A stretch of 5,239 nucleotides of DNA from Promethearchaeota archaeon (lineage in GTDB: Archaea > Asgardarchaeota > Lokiarchaeia > Sigynarchaeales > SOKP01). The notes below the pieces were generated by a model. It worked only from the letters and a program-made list of their open reading frames with translations. It was not told the origin of the DNA and ran no database searches. The first letter of the stretch is position 1. Each line of letters begins with the position of its first letter. Of the stretch, positions 1-5,239 are shown in pieces. Made by a program: the position numbers and the translations under genes. The stretch spans positions 1 through 5,239 of the forward strand of contig JAHLWV010000185.1 in NCBI GenBank assembly GCA_019057735.1. Direction: 5' to 3'.

Positions 1-96
1 TTAGTCTTAAATGGAAATAACGCAGACCGATTTTCGATTCAGACGATTACTGTTAAAACCAAAGAGATTAAATTACCTATAATTAAAGCTAATTAA
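1..96 (+). CDS. 3' end of an upstream gene (partial, unknown product)
   Basis: Frame 1 is open from the left edge to a TAA at 94-96, giving 31 residues that end ITVKTKEIKLPIIKAN. The other two forward frames are closed by several stops in the same stretch. Alternating hydrophobic and polar residues (FSIQTITVKTKEIKLPII) suggest one or two terminal beta-strands. No family can be recognised from so little. It lies in the same frame as the large downstream gene, with only 12 bases between its stop and that gene's TTG, so the two may be co-transcribed. A 31-codon open stretch can occur by chance, so this is a moderate call. The alternative is that both pieces were once a single reading frame interrupted by TAA. 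Confidence 0.5.
   Translation, partial: LVLNGNNADRFSIQTITVKTKEIKLPIIKAN
78..86 (+). promoter_or_regulatory. possible archaeal TATA box
   Basis: TATAATTAA is centred about 27 bases upstream of the TTG at 109, the spacing expected if an archaeal transcript began at or next to the start codon (leaderless). No convincing BRE precedes it, and such AT-rich words are common here. It also lies inside the putative upstream coding tail. Weak suggestion only. Confidence 0.2.
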
Positions 97-111
97 TCGG
101 CGATACAATTG
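97..111 (+). promoter_or_regulatory. start region of the giant gene: TTG start, no Shine-Dalgarno
   Basis: An in-frame TAA at 94-96 bounds the reading frame. The only standard start codon between it and the first in-frame ATG (532) is the TTG at 109. The bases before it (TCGGCGATACAA) contain no purine-rich ribosome-binding motif. TTG is preferred over ATG 532 because the 39-bp repeats between them keep frame and differ largely at synonymous third positions, as expected if they are translated. If 532 were the true start, the acidic head (residues 1-141) would be absent. Confidence 0.5.
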
Positions 112-3100
112 GATGAATTCGAAGACGACGAGTTTGAAGACAATTTTGATCCAAACGACACCGAAGAAAATATTGAGGATGACCTTGACCCTAACGATAC
201 CGAAGAGGATGTTGACGACGACTTTGACCCTAACGATACCGAAGAGGATGTTGACGACGACTTTGATCCTAACGATACCGAAGAGGATGTTGACGACGAC
301 TTTGATCCAAACGATAACGAAGAAGATATTGAAGATGATTTTGATCCAAACGATAACGAAGAAGATATTGAAGATGATTTTGATCCAAATGACAACGGAG
401 AAGGAATTAGAGCAGAAGGAAAAAACTCTGACAAAGAAAAGGGCGAAGAAGAACAAAGTGAAGGAGGTTATCAGGAAAACATTAGTTCGGAATCAACAAG
501 TACGGTCTTAGTCAGCGAAATTAAGGAAGAGATGCAAGAAGACGACCAAGCCGAATTAGAAAGAGAAATTGAGAAAGAACTCGAGGAAGGAGTAGAGGGC
601 ATAAACAAATATTTAGAGGAAGAAGCAGAATTTATTAACGCTTATCAGGAAATGGTGGGGAAAGAGAGGGCGTTAGACCAAGAACGAGAGCTCGAAGGCG
701 ATGAACGTCAGATGACCGATGAAGAATGGGAAAAAGAAGTCGAAACTGCTGCCTATACCGCTGAACAACTCTACGAAAGTATGAAAGAAATAGAAACTAA
801 CACCATTAATGAAGAAATTTCCGAAATTAAAGAAGAACTTGAAATTGAAAAAGAAGTAGAGCAGAGCGAGGAAATCTCAGAACCTCAGTTGAGCGATTTA
901 AAAGAAGAGGTTCGGGAACAAGAGCAGGAATTAGAACAAAATTACGAGGAGAGAGAGGAACTCGAGCAACATCAAGTTGAACCCTTGATTAAAGAGGAGC
1001 TCGAGAACAAATCAGAACCGATAGTTAACGAAAACGAAATAGAAAAACTTCAAGAGCTGGAACTCGAGGAACAATTTCAAACCGTTCGTCTTAACGAATA
1101 CCTAGAAGAATTAGTAGAAAAACAAAATGAAGAAAATGAACAATTAAAAGAGCAAGAAGAAAAAGAAGAGCTAGAAGCTCAAGCAAATGATTTAAAAGAA
1201 GAAAGTTCTGAACTATACGAAGAACATGATGAAAGAGATGAGATCGAACAGCACCAAGTTGAACCTTTGATTAAAGAGGAGCTTGAAACCGAACCAGAAT
1301 CTATAGTAAACGACAACGAAATAGAAAATCTTCAAGAGCTGGAACTCGAGGAACAATTTCAAACGGTTCATTATAACGAATACATAGAGGACTTAGTAGA
1401 AAAACAAAATGAAGAAAATGAACAATTAAAAGAACAAGAAGAAAAGGAAGAGGTAAACGCTCGAGTAAGTAGTTCGAAAGAAGATATATCGGACCAGGAA
1501 GAAGAATTAGAAATAGAATTGGAAGAAGAAATAAGAGATGAGATCGAACAACATCAAGTGGAAGCTGCGATTGCAGAAGAACTCGAAATCGAACTAGATC
1601 CTATCATCAACGAAAAGGAATTAGAACAAATTAAAGAGATGGATCTTGAGGAACAATTTCAAACCGTTCGTCTTAACGAATATATAGGAGAACTAGTAGA
1701 AAAACAAGAAGAAGAAAAAAACAATAAAAACGATGAAATTGAACAAGAAAAAGAAAATATCGTACAAACTCAAGAAGTAATACATCAATCAACTTATCTC
1801 CAAGAAAAATTAGAAGAACTAGAGCAGGAGTTAGAACTGGAGAATGAAGAAAAAGACGAAGTTGAGCAACACCAAGTCGAAGCCGCGATCGAAGAAGAAC
1901 TTGAAACAGACCCTAAATCTATTATCAACGAAGAAGAGTTGGAATACATCAAAAATTTGGAACCTGAGAAACAACTCGAAGCCGAACTTTTTTACGAATT
2001 CATAGAAGAGCTAACAAATAAGCAAAATGAAGAAAAAGAAGAACGCGAGGAGAACGAAGAACAAGAAGAAATCTCCACAGAACAGAAAGTAGCTCAAATC
2101 ATGCGCGAACTCGATATACCCCAAGAAATAAAGTTTGGCGAAACCGAAGTAGAAACCAATAGTCAAAAAGGAGAACTAGAACAGGAAATTACTTCTTCAG
2201 ATGAGGAAGTGGTAGAGCAATTAGAAATAGAGGAAAGCAAAGATCACCAACAAGAATTAGAAGAAATCCTCGAACAAGTTAGAAAAATCGAACAAGAAGC
2301 TCTCAACGAAATCGAGCAAGAAGAAGAAGATTCGGAAAAAACCATAGAAAAAAACTACGAGAGAGCTAAAAGGCTCTATAAACAACAGACTGGGAAAAGA
2401 CCAATTTATGCGAATAAGGAAACAAAAGGATTTAAACAGTGGTTAGAACAGAAAAAAAAATCGGAAGAAAAAGAGAAAACGAAACAGAAGAAAGAACTAA
2501 AAGAAGAACAGAAAAAAGAAGAAACATGGAAGTGGTTTCTGAAAAATTGGATAGAAAGAGCCACCGAAATTGATCCTAAGCTCAAATTTGAGTTGAGAAG
2601 ACTCGTTGAGGAGTATGACGAGTTAGAGAAATTGATAAAAAAATACTCGCAATTATACAATAAAGCGCACCGCGAAAAACTCTCTCAAGCTGAAAAAAAC
2701 GAACTAAAATCGTTAATTAAGGCGCTCCAAAAAATCGATCCCATAAAAATTGAGCTGTTCCTAGGCATACGGGAAATTAAACGCTATTTAGATGGGCAAC
2801 ATTTTTTCGATTTCTGGGACAAACCGCGCCTGAATCGAATCCGCCACCATTTTTTTACCCAACTCTCGCAAATATATAAAAGCTTAAAGAAAAACAATAC
2901 TGAGGAGTTACTAAAAAATTGGATAGAAAAAGCGTCCGAACAGGAAATTAGTCCCGAACTTAAAGCACTGTTAAAGGAAATCGTTGAGAATTATAGCGAA
3001 CTAGAAGAATTGGCAATAAAATTCATGGAATTATATAAAAAAGAGCAATTCGAACAAATCTCTCAGTCTGAAAAAGTGGAATTAAAGTCCTTAATTAAAA

Positions 3101-5151
3101 CGCTCGAAAAACTGGGTTCCATCAATATTATTCTATTCGCAAACATAAGAGCCGTTAAACATTATTTAAATGATCAGCACCTTGACGATTTCTCGAACAA
3201 ACCGCGCTTTAATCGAGTGATTAACAAATTTTTTAAGCACATCTCGCAGAAATATAAATTTTTGAAACAAGAAATGTTAACATTAAAGGAGTTAATAAAT
3301 CCTAATGATGATATAATTCCAAAAGAAAAAGAATCTTTAGTGAATAATGAAATGGATACTCATAATATTAATGATCCTAATTTTCAGGAAAAGGTAATGG
3401 AGCATAAAGTTAGTAAGGCAAATATTCAATTTAATTGCATAACATCTCAAGATGGATTAGTACTATGTGAAATTGACAACATAAAATCTTTAAAATATCC
3501 TTTTAATAAGAAGGATAATGATACAACAAAACTAATAAAAATTATTCTGAATCAAATATATAAAAATAAAAGAGCATTAGAAAAATATCATTTTGGACAA
3601 AAAGATAAAAATAAATTTACATTCTTAAAAGGAAAAGACATTTTTTATCCTAATCAGAAAAGTCCTTGTTCACTTTCACAATATAATATTAGTATATTTT
3701 TTGGGATTTCTAGATCTAAAGCAAGAAATTGGTTAATAAAATTAGATCAAAATAGAAACATTGAATTACCAGACCTCGAATTTAGAAAGATAAGAGCTAC
3801 CATATTAAAATTTTTAAAAGGAGAAGGAGAGGATATAATAAAAAGTCGCCAAATAATAAAATCTACAATAAAAATCTATATTAATAAAAATTATAATAAA
3901 ATAGATTTTATTACAAAAATAATTCTACTTTTGGATGATTGTGTTATTTGGGAGAAAACAGGACAATCAAAAGGGTATTCTCCCTCTTTATTATCAATTT
4001 CTGAACGTATGGGTATGAATCGAAATTATCTATTTGAAATAAAGAATAGATTCAAAAACACAGAATCTGATCAATATTCAAAATATTTTACATTATCAAC
4101 AAATATTTTATTGCTAAAATATAGAGATCTTAAGTTTAAAAGTATAAAAAGTTATGAGAATTTTAAAAAAGGAGCATTAGATATTATATTTCAAGAAATG
4201 GTTAAACAAGGTATCTTTAGTAATGAAAATGCAGAAATAATGAAGAGACAATATAAAGCATTAGTTTATATTCTTTATGCCTTAACTAAAGCAAGGAATA
4301 AACGATTTTCTATATCAAAATTAAGTTTAATCAGCAAAGGAAGGGATAATAAAGGAATTTATACACTCTCAGATCTAAGTAGAAAAATAGGAGGGCGAAA
4401 ATTGTTTGCAGATTATTTATTATATGAGACATTTATATCAAGAGAGACTCTTGCTGAAATAAAAAATCTTCTAGAAAGAAATAAGATATATGCTGATATT
4501 GAGTGTGAATTTGCTTTAAATTTACTAGATAAAATCCCAAGGATTAGATTAGGACAGAGATCATCTTATATAGGTCGCCAATCTCACCCTATTTTAGAAA
4601 ATTTTTTTAGAAAGTTATGGCTTAAATTAGGAATCATTTCTAAACATGAATATCAATTCAATTATCCTAATAGCCTTCATAGAATTGATAGTGCATTAGA
4701 AATTAGTACACAGCAAAAATTAATTGATTTATTAAAATCGTCTTCAGATTGTTCATTGAGTAAATTTAAAACTTTATTTATAGATTATACTATTCCAAAT
4801 TTAGTGAGGTTTAATATATGTGTTCTTAATAAAATATCTCCAGAAAAAAAATATTTAGCTAAAAATCGAAGTGTTATTCTTGTGTTTTATGGCACATATA
4901 GTGAAAAAATATTCAAAACACTTCAAATGAAGCTAAATTTTCTTAAATTAGATAACAAAAAAAATATCCGTTTTATGGATATTACTAAATTTATTCAGCT
5001 ATTTACTAATAATGCAGATGATTTAAGAGAGTTAAATGAAATCAACACACTTATTAAAAAAGCTTTGGATGATAGCAATAAAGAAGCATTAGAAGAATTA
5101 GATCGAAAAGCAGATGAAGCTTTATTTGATTTAAGTAAATATAACAAATGA
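109..5151 (+). CDS. giant mosaic protein: acidic repeats, helical repeats, HTH and degenerate PD-(D/E)XK-like nuclease region
   Basis: The product is a 1,680-residue protein that I cannot assign to a named family. No signal peptide or membrane segment is visible, so it is probably cytoplasmic. Order: acidic 13-residue tandem repeats (14-100); Glu-rich helical or coiled-coil stretch (about 101-740) with four EQHQVE repeats (286-645); TGKRPIYANKETKGF motif (748-781); Lys/Glu linker (about 782-806); duplicated helical domain (811-934, 935-1055); basic region with HTH-like segments near 1187-1214, 1290-1316 and 1417-1440; nuclease-like fold (about 1487-1635); charged helix to the TGA. The first half is strongly negative and the second half basic, which fits a DNA-binding C-terminus with an acidic arm. 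Base composition changes abruptly near 3274, suggesting gene fusion or acquisition. It begins 12 bases after the upstream stop and is followed by oligo-T terminators. The open frame is certain; start and function are not. Confidence 0.9.
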   Translation: MDEFEDDEFEDNFDPNDTEENIEDDLDPNDTEEDVDDDFDPNDTEEDVDDDFDPNDTEEDVDDDFDPNDNEEDIEDDFDPNDNEEDIEDDFDPNDNGEGIRAEGKNSDKEKGEEEQSEGGYQENISSESTSTVLVSEIKEEMQEDDQAELEREIEKELEEGVEGINKYLEEEAEFINAYQEMVGKERALDQERELEGDERQMTDEEWEKEVETAAYTAEQLYESMKEIETNTINEEISEIKEELEIEKEVEQSEEISEPQLSDLKEEVREQEQELEQNYEEREELEQHQVEPLIKEELENKSEPIVNENEIEKLQELELEEQFQTVRLNEYLEELVEKQNEENEQLKEQEEKEELEAQANDLKEESSELYEEHDERDEIEQHQVEPLIKEELETEPESIVNDNEIENLQELELEEQFQTVHYNEYIEDLVEKQNEENEQLKEQEEKEEVNARVSSSKEDISDQEEELEIELEEEIRDEIEQHQVEAAIAEELEIELDPIINEKELEQIKEMDLEEQFQTVRLNEYIGELVEKQEEEKNNKNDEIEQEKENIVQTQEVIHQSTYLQEKLEELEQELELENEEKDEVEQHQVEAAIEEELETDPKSIINEEELEYIKNLEPEKQLEAELFYEFIEELTNKQNEEKEEREENEEQEEISTEQKVAQIMRELDIPQEIKFGETEVETNSQKGELEQEITSSDEEVVEQLEIEESKDHQQELEEILEQVRKIEQEALNEIEQEEEDSEKTIEKNYERAKRLYKQQTGKRPIYANKETKGFKQWLEQKKKSEEKEKTKQKKELKEEQKKEETWKWFLKNWIERATEIDPKLKFELRRLVEEYDELEKLIKKYSQLYNKAHREKLSQAEKNELKSLIKALQKIDPIKIELFLGIREIKRYLDGQHFFDFWDKPRLNRIRHHFFTQLSQIYKSLKKNNTEELLKNWIEKASEQEISPELKALLKEIVENYSELEELAIKFMELYKKEQFEQISQSEKVELKSLIKTLEKLGSINIILFANIRAVKHYLNDQHLDDFSNKPRFNRVINKFFKHISQKYKFLKQEMLTLKELINPNDDIIPKEKESLVNNEMDTHNINDPNFQEKVMEHKVSKANIQFNCITSQDGLVLCEIDNIKSLKYPFNKKDNDTTKLIKIILNQIYKNKRALEKYHFGQKDKNKFTFLKGKDIFYPNQKSPCSLSQYNISIFFGISRSKARNWLIKLDQNRNIELPDLEFRKIRATILKFLKGEGEDIIKSRQIIKSTIKIYINKNYNKIDFITKIILLLDDCVIWEKTGQSKGYSPSLLSISERMGMNRNYLFEIKNRFKNTESDQYSKYFTLSTNILLLKYRDLKFKSIKSYENFKKGALDIIFQEMVKQGIFSNENAEIMKRQYKALVYILYALTKARNKRFSISKLSLISKGRDNKGIYTLSDLSRKIGGRKLFADYLLYETFISRETLAEIKNLLERNKIYADIECEFALNLLDKIPRIRLGQRSSYIGRQSHPILENFFRKLWLKLGIISKHEYQFNYPNSLHRIDSALEISTQQKLIDLLKSSSDCSLSKFKTLFIDYTIPNLVRFNICVLNKISPEKKYLAKNRSVILVFYGTYSEKIFKTLQMKLNFLKLDNKKNIRFMDITKFIQLFTNNADDLRELNEINTLIKKALDDSNKEALEELDRKADEALFDLSKYNK
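148..408 (+). repeat. 39-bp coding tandem repeat (DPNDxEEDxxDDF), six full units plus a partial
   Basis: Full units start at 148, 187, 226, 265, 304 and 343; a decaying seventh covers 382-408. The 13 residues before the array (MDEFEDDEFEDNF) may be a degenerate unit. Units 187 and 226 are identical and 265 differs from them by one base; 304 and 343 are identical to each other. This implies recent local duplication of two subtypes (DPNDTEEDVDDDF and DPNDNEEDIEDDF). Many differences between units are synonymous (cct/cca, gat/gac, gaa/gag). Of the first 100 residues, 58 are Asp or Glu and none is Lys, Arg or His. It is likely disordered or cation-binding; function unknown. Confidence 0.95.
412..963 (+). 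other. Glu-rich helical linker inside the giant protein (residues 102-285)
   Basis: This stretch runs from the acidic repeats to the first EQHQVE unit. It starts Lys/Glu/Ser-rich, then becomes Glu-dominated with regularly spaced Leu, Ile and Val, typical of coiled coil or single alpha-helix. A less charged patch near residues 205-230 (EEWEKEVETAAYTAEQLYES) has aromatic and Ala residues and may be a short packed helix. The end (from 895, DLKEE) resembles the lead-in to the second EQHQVE unit at 1189, so the larger repeat may begin slightly before 964. Confidence 0.6.
964..2043 (+). repeat. four long Glu-rich repeats with EQHQVE and LEEQFQTVRLNEY signatures
   Basis: Units begin with EQHQVE at 964, 1246, 1546 and 1864 (residues 286, 380, 480, 586), so the periods are 94, 100 and 106 residues. 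Each has a core of about 60-69 residues: helix EQHQVExxIxEELE, a short break around SEPIVNE or DPIINE, then a longer helix with LEEQFQTVRLNEYIEELVEKQ. Variable Glu-rich spacers follow. Units 1 and 2 are closest: they share exact runs of 35 bases (starting CTTCAAGAGCTGG) and 42 bases (starting TTAGTAGAAAAAC), so they duplicated recently. Unit 4 has diverged most, with LEPEKQLEAELFYEF replacing the signature. In unit 1, 25 of 69 residues are Glu. It probably forms helical hairpins or a rod; no known family is recognised. Confidence 0.9.
2350..2450 (+). other. compact motif around TGKRPIYANKETKGF (residues 748-781)
   Basis: After about 600 Glu-rich residues the sequence changes to YERAKRLYKQQ, then TGKRPIYANKETKGF, then KQWLEQ. 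Gly, Pro, Tyr, Phe and Trp are concentrated here and rare on either side, which suggests a small folded motif or peptide-binding element. It lies just before a Lys/Glu linker (2451-2529) and the duplicated helical domain. I have an unverified impression of similar motifs in Lokiarchaeia hypothetical proteins. No function can be given. Confidence 0.5.
2539..3273 (+). repeat. tandem duplication of a ~120-residue helical domain
   Basis: Copy A is 2539-2910 (residues 811-934) and copy B is 2911-3273 (residues 935-1055), offset by 372 bases. Both start LKNWIE(R/K)A and share the order: Leu-rich helix ending in xYxELExL; SQ(A/S)EKxELKSLIKxLxK; an IRxxKxYLxxQH segment; DKPRLNR or NKPRFNR; and a final QxYKxLK helix. 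They are clearly homologous but much diverged at the DNA level, so the duplication is old compared with the acidic repeats. The IRxxKxYL and KPRxNR stretches are basic and could contact nucleic acid or an acidic partner; this is inference. Family unknown. Confidence 0.9.
3274..3276 (+). other. compositional seam and possible ancestral start of the C-terminal module
   Basis: Copy B of the helical domain ends at 3273, and the next codon is an in-frame ATG (residue 1056). From about 3300 the base and codon use change: 21 CpG occur in 2821-3300 but only 11 in 3301-5151. Tta, ata and aga codons dominate and ctc, cgc and tcg nearly vanish. This fits a fusion of two genes of different history. No ribosome-binding site is visible before this ATG, so present-day internal initiation is not supported. 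Confidence 0.6.
3667..3750 (+). other. helix-turn-helix candidate 1 (residues 1187-1214)
   Basis: The segment CSLSQYNISIFFGISRSKARNWLIKLD has the pattern of a DNA-binding HTH: a helix LSQYNISIFF, a Gly-Ile-Ser turn, then a basic recognition helix RSKARNWLIKL. It is the best of the three HTH-like segments. A preceding conserved-looking stretch (HFGQKDKNKFTFLKGKDIF) may belong to the same domain. It implies DNA binding; the specific site is unknown. Confidence 0.55.
3976..4056 (+). other. helix-turn-helix candidate 2 (residues 1290-1316)
   Basis: The segment YSPSLLSISERMGMNRNYLFEIKNRFK resembles an HTH of the form (S/T)xxxISERMGMNRNYL, as in regulators and transposase-type DNA-binding domains. 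SLLSISERMG is the first helix, MNR the turn region and NYLFEIKNRF the second helix. It is preceded by VIWEKTGQSKGY, with room for another helix. Plausible but not verified by any profile. Confidence 0.45.
4357..4440 (+). other. possible third helix-turn-helix (residues 1417-1444)
   Basis: IYTLSDLSRKIGGRKLFADYLLYET reads like a weak HTH: YTLSDLSRKIG followed by a turn and a second helix RKLFADYLLYE. It stands directly before a helical linker and the nuclease-like fold. A simple helical bundle is an equally good reading. Confidence 0.3.
4567..5013 (+). other. PD-(D/E)XK-like nuclease fold, probably degenerate (residues ~1487-1635)
   Basis: The order of elements fits the restriction-endonuclease-like fold: a helix with an acidic residue (HPILENFFRKLWLKLG, E1497); a strand with D1527 (LHRIDSALEI); a hydrophobic strand with D1559 (KTLFIDYTIP); a helix with K1575, K1580, K1581 and Y1582 (NKISPEKKYLAKNR); then strand SVILVFYGTY and a last strand IRFMDITKF. 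The usual (D/E)XK is D1559-Y-T1561 here, so the catalytic Lys is missing or moved to the following helix. It may be an inactive DNA-binding relic or a variant nuclease. The fold call rests on pattern only. Confidence 0.45.
5014..5148 (+). other. C-terminal charged helix (residues 1636-1680)
   Basis: The tail runs ADDLRELNEINTLIKKALDD then EALEELDRKADEALFDLSKYNK, with hydrophobic residues at helical spacing and many Asp, Glu and Lys. It looks like one or two amphipathic helices, possibly for dimerisation. It partly echoes the Glu/Leu character of the N-terminal half but keeps the AT-rich codon use of the C-terminal module. Confidence 0.5.
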
Positions 5152-5157
5152 GTCAAG

Positions 5158-5216
5158 AAAAAAATGAGTTTTTTTCATCATCAATTATTCAGTATCTAAG
5201 TATTTATTTTTTTTTT
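5158..5216 (+). terminator. oligo-T / weak hairpin transcription terminator
   Basis: Just after the TGA, A7 (5158-5164), TGAG and T7 (5169-5175) can form an A:U hairpin. A T10 run follows at 5207-5216. Oligo-T tracts on the coding strand are the known signal for intrinsic termination by archaeal RNA polymerase. The remaining bases to 5239 show no gene of their own. Confidence 0.55.
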
Positions 5217-5239
5217 AATTATTTTCGATGGTCGGTAAG

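Noticed and set aside
148..408. CRISPR array or thrombospondin type 3 / EF-hand calcium repeats
   Set aside because: There are no unique spacers between units and the repeats are coding, so it is not CRISPR. The units lack the Gly and the DxDxDG spacing typical of TSP3 or EF-hand loops, although metal binding by the acidic residues is not excluded.
73..511. Overlapping open frames on both strands across the acidic repeats (73-456 and 93-434 minus, 113-511 plus)
   Set aside because: They exist because a 39-bp repeat is a multiple of three and carries the same stop-free pattern in every frame. Their translations are simple repeats (IKVVVNILFGIVR, SSSVSLGSK) with no independent support.
964..1470. 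Clusters of CTCGAG palindromes as a regulatory or modification site
   Set aside because: They encode the repeated Leu-Glu or Arg/Ser-Glu codon pairs in frame, and follow from the amino-acid repeat and the codon preference of the first half.
412..2340. Myosin, kinesin or SMC-type coiled-coil protein
   Set aside because: The Glu/Lys/Leu content would attract such matches, but there is no ATPase P-loop, no hinge and no clear long heptad pattern. Similarity would be driven by composition.
2406..2660. 84-residue minus-strand open frame
   Set aside because: It is the complement of a Lys/Glu-rich coding stretch, giving Phe/Ser-rich sequence. It overlaps the main gene fully and shows no start signal.
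5152..5239. Start of a new gene or end of a convergent gene at the right edge
   Set aside because: ATG at 5164 opens only 11 codons. On the minus strand a few codons (LTDHRK, then stop) enter from the edge, which is too short to support a gene.

Overview
The window is almost entirely one very large plus-strand gene (109-5151, 1,680 codons). It is preceded by what looks like the last 31 codons of another gene (1-96) and followed by a short T-rich terminator region. No RNA gene, transposon or CRISPR array is visible. The organism cannot be fixed from one gene. Three things point to an AT-rich archaeon: oligo-T termination signals after the stop, no Shine-Dalgarno sequence at the start, and a giant Glu/Lys-rich protein carrying HTH and nuclease-like modules. 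My best guess is an Asgard archaeon of the Lokiarchaeia type; a mobile element of such a host is possible. This rests on general impression, not on a diagnostic marker.

The protein is a mosaic. In order it has: (1) a hyper-acidic head of 39-bp/13-residue tandem repeats (residues 14-100), with no Lys, Arg or His in the first 100 residues; (2) a long Glu-rich helical region containing four copies of a larger repeat with an EQHQVE signature (residues 286-645); (3) a compact motif around TGKRPIYANKETKGF (748-781) and a Lys/Glu linker; (4) two tandem copies of a roughly 120-residue helical domain (811-934 and 935-1055); (5) a basic C-terminal half (1056-1680) with one convincing and two weaker helix-turn-helix candidates, then a PD-(D/E)XK-like nuclease fold whose catalytic Lys seems to be missing or displaced.

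The most striking signal is a sharp compositional seam at about 3274. The 480 bases before 3301 hold 21 CpG dinucleotides. The 1,851 bases from 3301 to the stop hold 11, with none in the first roughly 470 of these. The seam falls at the end of the second helical domain and next to an in-frame ATG (3274), as if a separate AT-rich gene for an HTH/nuclease-like protein had been joined to a repeat-rich acidic/helical protein.

In working terms this could be a DNA-binding protein with a very long acidic, repeat-built arm. The arm might act as spacer, interaction scaffold or charge-based inhibitor of the basic C-terminal half. That role is inference; no pathway can be assigned.
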